Assembly (NCBI GenBank): GCA_035654835.1
Contig: DASRVZ010000172.1
Location: 1 to 24,814 of the forward strand
Direction: 5' to 3'
DNA from: UBA4719 sp035654835
GTDB lineage: Bacteria > Actinomycetota > Actinomycetes > Actinomycetales > Dermatophilaceae
Length of the DNA stretch: 24,814 nucleotides
Both the position numbers and the translations under genes were made by a program. The notes beneath the pieces were generated by a model. That model had not been told where the DNA came from. It made no database searches and saw only the letters and a program-made list of their open reading frames with translations. Positions within the stretch are counted from its first letter, which is position 1. Every line of letters begins with the position of its first letter. Shown here in pieces: positions 7,692 through 15,058 of this stretch.

Positions 7692-8819
7692 GTGCTCACC
7701 GACGACATCCTGCTCCGCGCCCCAAAGTCGTTGCTGCACGATCACCTGGACGGCGGACTTCGCCCCCAGACGATCATTGAGCTCGCCGAAACCGTGGGCT
7801 ACCAAGGGCTTCCGGCCCAGGAAGCCGGCGCGCTCGGCGCCTGGTTCCGTGACAGCGCCGACTCGGGGTCGCTCGAGCGCTATCTCGAGACGTTCAGCCA
7901 GACACTGGCCGTCATGCAGACGGTCGACGGACTGCACCGGGTCGCGAGCGAATGCGTGATGGACCTGGCTGCCGACGGGGTCGTCTATGCCGAGGTGCGT
8001 TACGCCCCGGAGCAGCACCTGGCCAACGGGCTCTCCCTCGATGATGTGGTTGAAGCAGTGAACGCCGGCTTCCGGGACGGCGAGAGCAAGGCAGCAGAGT
8101 CGGGCCGGCGGATCCGGGTGACCGCGCTGCTGACGGCGATGCGCCACGCCGCCAAGTCGACCGAGATCGCCGAACTCGTGGTGCGCTATCGCAACGACGG
8201 CGTCGTGGGCTTCGACATCGCAGGTGCCGAGGCCGGCTTCCCGCCCACCCGTCACCTCGATGCTTTCGAGTACCTTCGCCGCGAGAACGCCCACTTCACC
8301 ATCCACGCTGGCGAGGCCTTCGGGCTCCCCAGCATCTGGGAGGCGATCCAGTGGTGCGGAGCCGACCGGCTCGGCCATGGCGTGCGCATCATCGACGACA
8401 TTCGCGTTGCGGGCAGGCCGTATTCCGAGGACGTCGCCTACGCGGCCGCGGCGGACCCGTCCGACGTCGTCCTCGGCGGCCTCGCGTCATACGTGCGCGA
8501 TCGGCGTATCCCGCTCGAGATGTGCCCCAGCAGCAACGTGCAGACCGGCGCGGCCGAATCCGTTGCGCTGCATCCGATCTCGCTCTTGAAACGGCTCAAG
8601 TTCCGGGTCACCGTCAACACCGACAACCGACTGATGAGTGGCACGTCGATGACGCGCGAGATGTCCCTGCTCGTCAACGACGCCGGATGGACGTTGGAGG
8701 ACCTTCGCTGGGCGACGATCAATGCGATGAAGTCGGCCTTCATCCCGTTCGATGAGCGGCTGGCGATCATCGACGAGGTGGTCAAGCCTGGTTACGCGGC
8801 CCTGGCCCAGACCGGATGA
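7692..8819 (+). CDS. add: Adenosine deaminase
   Basis: The enzyme converts adenosine and deoxyadenosine to inosine and deoxyinosine, which the PNP of the right arm can then split. It has 375 residues. Zinc ligands are visible as HDHLDG (His16, His18), TIHAGE (His205 with catalytic Glu208) and NTDN (Asp311), and RLGHG holds the active-site His229. CPSSN (279-283) and the SGTSM loop are also typical. The residue after the metal Asp is Asn rather than the Asp of mammalian ADA, as I recall from actinobacterial enzymes. GTG 7692 follows the cupin stop without a gap, with GGGAGG (7681-7686) 5 nt before it. It is the last gene of the operon. Confidence 0.96.
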   Translation: MLTDDILLRAPKSLLHDHLDGGLRPQTIIELAETVGYQGLPAQEAGALGAWFRDSADSGSLERYLETFSQTLAVMQTVDGLHRVASECVMDLAADGVVYAEVRYAPEQHLANGLSLDDVVEAVNAGFRDGESKAAESGRRIRVTALLTAMRHAAKSTEIAELVVRYRNDGVVGFDIAGAEAGFPPTRHLDAFEYLRRENAHFTIHAGEAFGLPSIWEAIQWCGADRLGHGVRIIDDIRVAGRPYSEDVAYAAAADPSDVVLGGLASYVRDRRIPLEMCPSSNVQTGAAESVALHPISLLKRLKFRVTVNTDNRLMSGTSMTREMSLLVNDAGWTLEDLRWATINAMKSAFIPFDERLAIIDEVVKPGYAALAQTG

Positions 8820-8839
8820 GTCGTCACTAGAACCGAATC

Positions 8840-8862
8840 GCGGTCCTCGGACGACGGACCGC
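8840..8862. terminator. Hairpin between convergent add and RDD genes
   Basis: GCGGTCC (8840-8846) pairs with GGACCGC (8856-8862) around a 9-nt loop, 20 nt after the add stop and about 40 nt beyond the RDD stop on the other strand. It has no T-run. Its position between two gene ends suggests a bidirectional terminator. Confidence 0.45.
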
Positions 8863-8898
8863 GCCAACGTCCCCGGGTTGAAGCCACGTCGTAGGTTT

Positions 8899-8930
8899 CG
8901 CGGCTACCCCTCGCGGCTACCCCTCGCGGC
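8899..8930. repeat. 13-bp tandem duplication over the RDD stop codon
   Basis: CGCGGCTACCCCT occurs at 8899-8911 and again at 8912-8924, followed by a partial third unit, CGCGGC (8925-8930). Because 13 is not a multiple of 3, the extra copy shifts the minus-strand frame and creates the TAG (8906-8904) that ends the RDD gene. With a single copy the frame would continue for about 35 more codons, into the add terminator region and the end of add. Confidence 0.85.
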
Positions 8931-9755
8931 CAACGGCAGGGAGTCGATCGGGTCCGCAGGGATGAGGCGACGTCGCAGGGCGGCGTCCCGCTGCAGCCTG
9001 ATGGCGTCGCGTCGGCGTCGATCGGCGATGACCGCGGCGAGCACGACCTCGGGATGGACACCGGAGGGGGGCAGGGGAGACACATAGGCGACCACCTCGT
9101 CGTGCAGCTGCGCACCGAGGGTCGCGCGTGACTGCGGGCTCAACAATGGCGCGCGCATGAGGAACTGGCGGACCGCCATGGCCAGGCCGTCGGGCAGTCG
9201 GGCGATGTCGGCGCCGGCAGCCCATGCAGCCAGCTGGGGAGGCATCATCGGAGGCGGCGGCAACGTCATGTGCACCCGTTCCCGCACGACGTACGTGCCG
9301 GCGGCGTAGTCACCGAGCCGTTTGCCCTTGTTGCTCACGATCGCGCTCACCAGGGCGGGCACCCCGACCAAAGCCCAGATCTCGACGAAGCCGACGAGCG
9401 CCCGGGTCAAGGCATGGCGAAACCCGATCGGCCCCGCGTCGTCGCGCACGGTCCGAAGTCCCGTGGCGAGCTTGCCCACCGAGCGACCGCGGGTCAGGGT
9501 CTCCAAAGTGGTCGGCAGGACGACGGTGACGAGCACCACAAGCAGGGTCATGGTGACGCGGATGATGGCCTCGTCAGCGTTCTCGGTCATCGCCGAGGAC
9601 ACGAGGAGGCCGATCCACAAGGCCGCGCCCGCAACCAGCAGGTCCAGGAAGCCGGACAGTGCGCGGATGCCGATGCCGGCGGCCGGCAGCTCCAGAGCGA
9701 CCGCCTCGCCGGTTACGAGGTCGTCGGCCCCGACGCCCACAGTGCTGTTGCTCAT
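8904..9755 (-). CDS. RDD-family integral membrane protein
   Basis: The protein has 283 residues. The N-terminal half is an RDD domain: a membrane segment near 27-49 with the Arg (GIRALSGFLDLLVAG), a second near 66-86, then RSVGKLATGLRTV and a third segment near 110-135, ending in GKRLGDYAAGTYVVRER. The C-terminal half (about 165-283) is soluble, rich in Ala and Arg, and probably cytoplasmic. RDD proteins are poorly defined; some act in ion or osmotic stress or as small transporters. The gene diverges from the SpoIIM-like gene and sits beside the MoxR block, the usual setting of this family in actinobacteria. The start lies in a triplicated 17-bp unit and the stop is made by a 13-bp duplication. 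Confidence 0.88.
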   Translation of the reverse strand: MSNSTVGVGADDLVTGEAVALELPAAGIGIRALSGFLDLLVAGAALWIGLLVSSAMTENADEAIIRVTMTLLVVLVTVVLPTTLETLTRGRSVGKLATGLRTVRDDAGPIGFRHALTRALVGFVEIWALVGVPALVSAIVSNKGKRLGDYAAGTYVVRERVHMTLPPPPMMPPQLAAWAAGADIARLPDGLAMAVRQFLMRAPLLSPQSRATLGAQLHDEVVAYVSPLPPSGVHPEVVLAAVIADRRRRDAIRLQRDAALRRRLIPADPIDSLPLAARGSREG

Positions 9756-9789
9756 GCCGGGCTGTTGCTCATGCGCTGCTGTCGTTCAT
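9739..9789 (-). repeat. Three 17-bp units forming two ATGA-linked hexapeptide ORFs ahead of the RDD gene
   Basis: On the minus strand three 17-mers follow one another: ATGAACGACAGCAGCGC (9789-9773), ATGAGCAACAGCCCGGC (9772-9756) and ATGAGCAACAGCACTGT (9755-9739). Each begins with ATG. The first two encode MNDSSA and MSNSPA, and each stop (TGA) overlaps the ATG of the next unit. The third ATG is the RDD start (MSNSTVG). Units two and three are identical over their first 12 bases, and the 14-bp string GCTGTTGCTCATGC occurs twice on the plus strand. Confidence 0.85.
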
Positions 9790-9798
9790 GATTGGCCA

Positions 9799-9804
9799 AG
9801 CGTA
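9799..9804 (-). promoter_or_regulatory. Possible -10 box for the RDD gene
   Basis: Minus-strand TACGCT (9804-9799) has TANNNT form and lies 9 nt before the first ATG of the triplicated unit (9789). A transcript would start almost at that ATG. No -35 stands out. Confidence 0.3.
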
Positions 9805-9836
9805 ACCGGCAAAGGCAGCAGCCGGACGGCCGCGAA

Positions 9837-9842
9837 TACAGT
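9837..9842 (+). promoter_or_regulatory. Probable leaderless -10 box for the SpoIIM-like gene
   Basis: TACAGT (9837-9842) is followed by 6 nt and the GTG at 9849. The spacing equals that seen at the cupin, deoC and PNP genes. It decides the start of the downstream gene, because there is no ribosome site before either GTG. Confidence 0.5.
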
Positions 9843-9848
9843 GTGAAC

Positions 9849-10844
9849 GTGGATCTCGACGCGTTCGTGGCAGCGCACCAGGGCGAATGGAGCCGCCTTG
9901 AGTACTTGGCGCGTCACGGATCGGCCAGCGGCGCCGAGGCCGACGAGATCCTCGACCTGTATCAGCGGGTGGCCACGCACCTGTCCGTGGTCCGTTCGGC
10001 GGCCCCGGACCCCAGCCTGGTGACGTACCTGTCGTCCCTGCTGGCGCGAGCCCGCACCCGTTCTGCTGGAACGAGATCGGTGGCATGGTCGGATCTGCGG
10101 GACTTCTTCACCGACACGTTCCCCGCGGCTCTGTACCGGACCCGGCGGTGGTGGATCGTCACTGCGTTCGCCAACATCGGGGCGTCGCTGGTCATCGGGT
10201 GGTGGTTCCTCTCACACCCGCAGTTCGAGTCCTCGCTGATGTCCCCGTCCGAGATCGACAAGCTTGTCAACACCGACTTCGAGCACTACTACAGCGAGTT
10301 CGCGGCATCGCACTTCGCCGCGCTGGTCTGGACTCACAACGCCTGGCTCACTGCGATCTGTATCGCGCTGGGTGTCCTCGGCGTCCCGGTGGTCTATCTG
10401 TTGTTCGAGAACGTCCTCAACCTGGGGTTCATGGGCGCGGTCATGATCAACCATGAGCGCGGCGCATTGTTCTTCGGTCTGATCCTGCCGCACGGACTGC
10501 TGGAGCTGACGGCGGTGTTCGTGGCCGGTGCGACCGGCCTACGGTTGTTCTGGGCCTGGATCGACCCGGGCCCGCGTACCCGTGCACTGGCTGTCGCCGA
10601 GGAAGGTCGATCGGCCATGGCTGTGGCGCTCGGCCTCGTGGTTGTGTTGGCCATCTCGGGAGTCATCGAGGCGTTCGTCACCCCCTCGCCGCTGCCCACA
10701 TGGGCTCGCATCGCCATCGGTGTGATCGTCGAGGTGGCCTTCATCGCCTATGTGTTCACGGTCGGTCGATGGGCGTGGCAGCGGGGCGCGACCGGCGATG
10801 TGTCGGCGCGCGATGCAGGCGACACTGCACCCGTCGTGGGCTGA
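9849..10844 (+). CDS. SpoIIM-like (DUF95) integral membrane protein
   Basis: The protein has 331 residues from GTG 9849. The frame is open from 9792, and a second GTG lies at 9843. I prefer 9849 because of the -10 box 6 nt upstream and because the family usually begins VDLDAFVAAH. A soluble helical N-terminus (about 1-95, with AEADEILDLYQRVATHLSVVR) precedes about six membrane segments near 100-121, 157-178, 180-200, 207-238, 255-277 and 287-307. FMGAVMIN and LPHGLLELTAVF are the conserved membrane motifs of the stage II sporulation protein M family. No other sporulation genes are here, so the name reflects homology only. The gene converges on the DUF58 gene and is the plus-strand member of the MoxR neighbourhood. 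Confidence 0.9.
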   Translation: MDLDAFVAAHQGEWSRLEYLARHGSASGAEADEILDLYQRVATHLSVVRSAAPDPSLVTYLSSLLARARTRSAGTRSVAWSDLRDFFTDTFPAALYRTRRWWIVTAFANIGASLVIGWWFLSHPQFESSLMSPSEIDKLVNTDFEHYYSEFAASHFAALVWTHNAWLTAICIALGVLGVPVVYLLFENVLNLGFMGAVMINHERGALFFGLILPHGLLELTAVFVAGATGLRLFWAWIDPGPRTRALAVAEEGRSAMAVALGLVVVLAISGVIEAFVTPSPLPTWARIAIGVIVEVAFIAYVFTVGRWAWQRGATGDVSARDAGDTAPVVG

Positions 10845-10902
10845 TCGACCCTGCCTCTGCCTGGCAGCCATGGCACTGCTGCGGCAACCGGTGGCACCTC
10901 GA

Positions 10903-12195
10903 CTACAGCAGCCCCTTGCTCTTGAGCATCAGGTAGTGGTCGGTCAAGGCCACCGGAAGCTGCTCCGGCTCGGCGTCGATCACATGGACACCGAGGTGTC
11001 GCAGAACCTCTGCGGTGCGTTCGCGCAGACCGAGGGTGCGTTCGGCGGCCGCGGCGTCATACACGCGCGAGGTGCTGCTGACGTCCGCTGCCATCGCCGA
11101 CAGGGCGGGGTCGGCGACCGAGGCCAGGACCACCCGGTGGTGCCGGGTGAGCGTGGCCAGCGTCGGAAGCAGACTCTCCTCGATGGCCGCCGGCTCGAGC
11201 GGAGTCAGCAGGACGACCAGGGCTCGGCGGCGGCTCAACCCGGAGATCGCGCCTGCCATCATCGACCAGTCGGCCTCGAGCAGGGCCGGCTCCAGGGGAG
11301 CCATCGCCGTCACGAGGTCGCCCAGGAGTGTCGTGCGGGTCGCGCCGCTGAGCCGGGCACGGATCTGCCGATCGCCGGCCAGGAAGTCCACGTGGTCACC
11401 TGCCCTCGAGGCCAGGGCAGCCAACAACAGTGAGGCGTCCATGGCCGCATCCAGCCGAGGCGTGTCACCCACCCGCCCCGCCGACGTTCGGGAGGTGTCC
11501 AGGACCAGGATCAGCCGTCGGTCCCGCTCGGGCTGCCAGGTGCGCACGACGACCGCGGTGCGTCGAGCGGTCGCCCTCCAGTCGATGCTGCGGACGTCGT
11601 CGCCGACGACATAGTCGCGCAGGGAGTCGAACTCGGTGCCGGCGCCACGAGTGCGGACCGCGGAGCGTCCGTCGAGCTGCCGGAGGACGGAGAGACGGCT
11701 GGGCAGATGCTTTCGTGAGGTGAACGGCGGCAGGGCACGGATGACCCCCTCGACCGGGAACGAACGCTGGCGGGCGGCCAGCCCCAGCGGCCCCAGGCTG
11801 CGAACAGTGACCCGGTCGGCTCGCCGGTCGCCACGACGGCTGGGCGTCAGGGTGGTCAGCAGTGCGACGCGCTCACCGCCGCGGACATCGACCGTATGCC
11901 GGTCGCGCGCAGCCCCTGCGGACGGTTGCCAGGCGTCGCGAACGATGCCGCGCAGACGTCGGGGCGTCGGATTTGTCAGCCAGAGCGTGGTGGACCCGCT
12001 CACCCCGAGCCGTACCTGGTGGACGATGTCGCGACCGAGCACGAGCTTGCGGGGACTCAGCGCGAGCAGGACGTCGAGCCCGATCGCGCACAGTGAGACC
12101 AACCACCAGATGCGGACGGTGGTCATCGTCGGCTGCAGCCATACGGCGACCAAACCCAGCATCAAGAGCGCGGGGGCGCGCCCGGTCAGGGCCAC
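10903..12195 (-). CDS. DUF58 protein with vWA-like fold
   Basis: The protein has 430 residues. Two hydrophobic segments at the N-terminus (about 7-20 and 27-46) anchor it, followed by a beta-rich part and the DUF58 signature GTEFDSLRDYVVGDDVRSIDW (186-206). Right after that, ILVLDTSRT (229-237) resembles the MIDAS opening of von Willebrand A domains, with Thr where DxSxS has its second Ser. DUF58 proteins nearly always travel with MoxR ATPases and are thought to be their adaptor or substrate-binding partners. GTG 12195 lies 2 bp after the moxR stop, so the two are co-translated. It is the last gene of the five-gene operon. Confidence 0.92.
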   Translation of the reverse strand: MALTGRAPALLMLGLVAVWLQPTMTTVRIWWLVSLCAIGLDVLLALSPRKLVLGRDIVHQVRLGVSGSTTLWLTNPTPRRLRGIVRDAWQPSAGAARDRHTVDVRGGERVALLTTLTPSRRGDRRADRVTVRSLGPLGLAARQRSFPVEGVIRALPPFTSRKHLPSRLSVLRQLDGRSAVRTRGAGTEFDSLRDYVVGDDVRSIDWRATARRTAVVVRTWQPERDRRLILVLDTSRTSAGRVGDTPRLDAAMDASLLLAALASRAGDHVDFLAGDRQIRARLSGATRTTLLGDLVTAMAPLEPALLEADWSMMAGAISGLSRRRALVVLLTPLEPAAIEESLLPTLATLTRHHRVVLASVADPALSAMAADVSSTSRVYDAAAAERTLGLRERTAEVLRHLGVHVIDAEPEQLPVALTDHYLMLKSKGLL

Positions 12196-12197
12196 GG

Positions 12198-13187
12198 TCA
12201 GCGGGGGACCGGTACGGAGGAGAGTGCACTGGCCAGTACGGACCCGACGTCGACGCCCTCCAGCTCGGCCTCCGGTCGCAGCGAAAGCCGATGGGCCAGC
12301 GTCGCGTGCGCGAGCGCTTTGACGTCATCGGGGGTCACGAACTCTCGCCCGCTGAGCCAGGCCCACGCGCGACTGGTTGCCATGAGTGAGGTGGCCCCGC
12401 GCGGGCTCGCGCCGAGAGAGAGGGAGGGGGACTGTCGCGTCGCTCGTGCGATGTCAACGATGTATCCGGCTACCTCAGGCGAGACGGTCACGTCCAGAAC
12501 AGCGGCCACCCCGGCATCGAGGTCGGCCGAGCCGGCGACGGCCCGCAATCCGGCCCCGGCCAGGTTGCGGGGGTCGAAGCCGGAGGCGTGCCGTTGAACC
12601 ACAGTGATCTCGTCCTCGCGTGGCGGCAGAGGCAGCTCGACCTTGAGCAGGAAACGGTCGAGCTGGGCCTCGGGCAACGGGTAGGTGCCTTCGTACTCGA
12701 CCGGGTTCTGGGTGGCGGCGACCATGAATGGCGACGGCAGCATCCTGGGTGCGCCGTCGACGGAGACCTGACGCTCCTCCATGGACTCCAACAGTGCGGC
12801 CTGTGTCTTGGGTGGCGTCCGGTTGATCTCGTCGGCGAGCAGCAGGTTGGTGAATACCGGCCCTTCGCGGAAGGAGAACTCGGCACTGTGCGGGTCGTAG
12901 ATCAGCGATCCGGTGATGTCGCCAGGCATCAGGTCCGGGGTGAACTGCACCCGTTTGGTCTGGACGTCCAACGCCGCAGCAACCGCGCGGATGAGCAGGG
13001 TCTTGGCGACGCCGGGCACGCCCTCGAGCAGGATGTGTCCGCGACTCAGCAGCGCGATGAGGATGCCGGACACTGCGGCGTCCTGTCCCACGACCGCCTT
13101 GGCGACCTCGTGGCGGACGGCAATCAGCGCGGCCCTGGCCTCATCGGATGAGGTGCGGGCCCTGGTTGTCTGGCTGACGTCAGTCAT
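12198..13187 (-). CDS. MoxR-family AAA+ ATPase
   Basis: The protein has 329 residues. Walker A is GVPGVAKT (56-63) and Walker B is LLLADEIN (115-122), followed by RTPPKTQAALLESM. The sensor region reads VAATQNPVEYEGTYPLPEAQ with LDRFLLK behind it, which is diagnostic for the MoxR branch. The C-terminal lid has GASPRGATSLMATSRAWAWL. MoxR proteins form hexamers that assemble or remodel protein complexes, often with vWA/DUF58 partners (compare RavA with ViaA). ATG 13187 overlaps the upstream DUF4350 stop in ATGA form. The client in this cluster is unknown. Confidence 0.95.
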   Translation of the reverse strand: MTDVSQTTRARTSSDEARAALIAVRHEVAKAVVGQDAAVSGILIALLSRGHILLEGVPGVAKTLLIRAVAAALDVQTKRVQFTPDLMPGDITGSLIYDPHSAEFSFREGPVFTNLLLADEINRTPPKTQAALLESMEERQVSVDGAPRMLPSPFMVAATQNPVEYEGTYPLPEAQLDRFLLKVELPLPPREDEITVVQRHASGFDPRNLAGAGLRAVAGSADLDAGVAAVLDVTVSPEVAGYIVDIARATRQSPSLSLGASPRGATSLMATSRAWAWLSGREFVTPDDVKALAHATLAHRLSLRPEAELEGVDVGSVLASALSSVPVPR

Positions 13188-14365
13188 GGTCGGCGTACTT
13201 CCTTCTCGAGTGCGATGAGGTTGTTGGCTAGTTCCAGGAGGGACGAGTCGTCATGCACCGCCGACGAGCTCAGCAGATCCAGCACGCTGTGGTAGCTCCG
13301 ACCGCTGACCGCAGCCGCTGCCGCCGCCACGCTGCTGACCGCCGACGATGCGGACAACCCAAGGTATGCCGTCAGCCGCCGTCGCGTCGCGAGCTGCAGC
13401 ACCGCCAGGGCTCGGGTGCGGTCGTGGGACTTGCGGTACATCCGCCCGCGGCTCTCGGTGGTCTCGACGGCGCGGACGATGACCGGCAGGGGTTCGGTGA
13501 CCAGGCGCCCGAGGCGACGTCCCCGCCACAGGCACAGGAACAGGACGGCTGAGGTCGCCACAGCCAAGCCCGGCCCGAACCACGCGGGCGCGATGGAGCG
13601 CGATGAGCCTTCGGATGGCGCGACGTCGGCCAGGGAGGGGACGTACCAGATCAGATGGTCGGTCTGCCCGAACAGGTGCAGGGCGATCGCGGCGTTGTCG
13701 GAGTCGAGGATCGTGCCATTGCTGATCAGGGTGTCGTCCCCGAGCAGGATCACCGGCGGTCGACCTGCGGCGCCCGGCAGGGTGACCATCGCGCCGCCAC
13801 CGTCGCTCTTGTCGGGGAAGCAGGTCGTCGCGCCGGAGCCGCTTCCGGTCGCCGTGTATGCCCGGCCGGCAAGCGCAAGCCGGAAGTCCGCTCCCAACTC
13901 GGCGCCCGTGCACGCGGCGGTCACCCCCGTCAGATCCGCGAGGTGGGAGTCGACCGGCAGGCCCAGGCCCTTGGTGACCTCGGGGTCGGGGTCCAGCAGG
14001 ATCACGCTGGCGGCGGGCGCAGCGTGTGCCAGCGCCGCTCGGGCTGTCCTCCCCGACAGGCGAAGGGTGTGGGTGATCACGACCGTCGAGGTGCCGTCCA
14101 CGGTCTCGTCGAGCAGCTCGCGTTGGTTGCGGACGACGGTCACGCTGACGCCGTGGTCGCTCAGCACGTGGGCCAGGCCCTGGGCTCCGGAGTAGCCGGG
14201 GTTGGCCGGGTCGAGATCGTCGGCGTTGCCCGGACCAGCGGGGCTCAGCAGCGTCATCGCCGTGGTCGCGGCCAGGAGCACGCCGACCACGATCAAGGGC
14301 GTGACCCATCGGGGCCGCTTGAGTGTGAGGGGTCTGGAGACCGCGGCGGTTGGGGTCATCGTCAT
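13184..14365 (-). CDS. DUF4350-domain membrane protein
   Basis: The protein has 393 residues. A signal-anchor helix (about 20-42) is followed by a DUF4350 domain that starts NPGYSGAQGLAHVLSDHG, a GATase-like fold with DPDP and ITHTLRLSG segments. A second membrane helix lies near 262-282 (WFGPGLAVATSAVLFLCLW), and a C-terminal cytoplasmic tail has YRKSHDRTRALAVLQLATRR. The bulk between the helices would face outside. It sits between DUF4129 and moxR genes with ATGA overlaps on both sides, which implies fixed stoichiometry with them. The function of the family is not established. Confidence 0.88.
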   Translation of the reverse strand: MTMTPTAAVSRPLTLKRPRWVTPLIVVGVLLAATTAMTLLSPAGPGNADDLDPANPGYSGAQGLAHVLSDHGVSVTVVRNQRELLDETVDGTSTVVITHTLRLSGRTARAALAHAAPAASVILLDPDPEVTKGLGLPVDSHLADLTGVTAACTGAELGADFRLALAGRAYTATGSGSGATTCFPDKSDGGGAMVTLPGAAGRPPVILLGDDTLISNGTILDSDNAAIALHLFGQTDHLIWYVPSLADVAPSEGSSRSIAPAWFGPGLAVATSAVLFLCLWRGRRLGRLVTEPLPVIVRAVETTESRGRMYRKSHDRTRALAVLQLATRRRLTAYLGLSASSAVSSVAAAAAAVSGRSYHSVLDLLSSSAVHDDSSLLELANNLIALEKEVRRP

Positions 14366-15048
14366 ACGGTCAGGCCCTGAAGGGATGCTGCCACCGGCGC
14401 GGGGCGGGTCTTGACCAGCTCGGCGTCGAGCGCCCGGATGTGGTCGGCCTGCTCCGAGGTGGCACGGCGATGGCCGTAGCGAACGGCGTCGAAGATGTTC
14501 GCCGCCTGTGCGAGTCGGACCGCGTGGTCGGGGAAGGGCTGCGCCAGCTCGAGACTGACCTCGTGCGCAGTGCGTCCGGGCGAGTCATCCAGGAGCGTGC
14601 GATCGCTCATGTCCTTGGCGATCGCGCGGAACCCGTCCAGGACAGCGGCGTCATAACGGCCGTCGGCGAACGCCTCGGCAGCCAGCTTGCGATAGGTGCT
14701 GGGGGTGATCGTCGGGTCCACGAGCACTGCCCCGTCCGGGCTGGCGTCGATCGAATCTCGGCGCACCTTGGGCAGGACCCGGACGAGGAGGGCGATGACG
14801 AAAACCGCCACCAGCGCGGTGATGACCGGGGACAGCCCGCCGTTGGCCAGGTGGTTGGCGCCCTCGAGCAGCTTGCCAAGCTGCTCGAGGATCCACCGAA
14901 TCACCGTGTCCAGCCACGGGTCGTGGTAGTCGGGGCGGCTCAGCTCGTCACTGAGCCATCTCCGCGCCTCGGCTGGTGTGGGATCCAGACCATGCTGCGG
15001 TGACCAGCTCACCTCAGCCATGAGAGGTGACCAGCTCGCCGGCGTCAT
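14362..15048 (-). CDS. DUF4129-domain membrane protein
   Basis: The protein has 228 residues from ATG 15048. An in-frame ATG upstream (15093) would overlap the preceding gene; another ATG at 15021 is also possible. One membrane helix lies near 70-92 (GLSPVITALVAVFVIALLVRVLP). The C-terminal half is the DUF4129 domain: AAEAFADGRYDAAVLDGFRA, then DDSPGRTAHEVSLEL and a final helix with FDAVRYGHRRAT. In other bacteria this domain is found at the end of transglutaminase-like membrane proteins that neighbour MoxR and DUF58. The N-terminus contains a 9-residue near-repeat (MTPASWSPL, MAEVSWSPQ). The stop overlaps the DUF4350 start. Confidence 0.88.
   Translation of the reverse strand: MTPASWSPLMAEVSWSPQHGLDPTPAEARRWLSDELSRPDYHDPWLDTVIRWILEQLGKLLEGANHLANGGLSPVITALVAVFVIALLVRVLPKVRRDSIDASPDGAVLVDPTITPSTYRKLAAEAFADGRYDAAVLDGFRAIAKDMSDRTLLDDSPGRTAHEVSLELAQPFPDHAVRLAQAANIFDAVRYGHRRATSEQADHIRALDAELVKTRPAPVAASLQGLTV
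14999..15037. repeat. 12-bp direct repeat at the DUF4129 start, 27-bp period
   Basis: GGTGACCAGCTC occurs at 14999-15010 and 15026-15037. The 27-bp period keeps the frame, so the protein reads MTPASWSPL then MAEVSWSPQ, and each copy carries its own ATG (15048 and 15021). It looks like a tandem duplication of the start region and leaves the true initiation codon open. Confidence 0.75.
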
Positions 15049-15058
15049 GAGCTGCCGT

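Noticed and set aside
7281..8378. Long minus-strand frame opposite the cupin and add genes (365 codons)
   Set aside because: It spans two genuine genes in the other direction and has no domain-like segment.
10845..10902. Terminator between the convergent SpoIIM-like and DUF58 genes
   Set aside because: Only a 5-bp stem (GCAGC 10864-10868 with GCTGC 10878-10882) is present, too weak to call.
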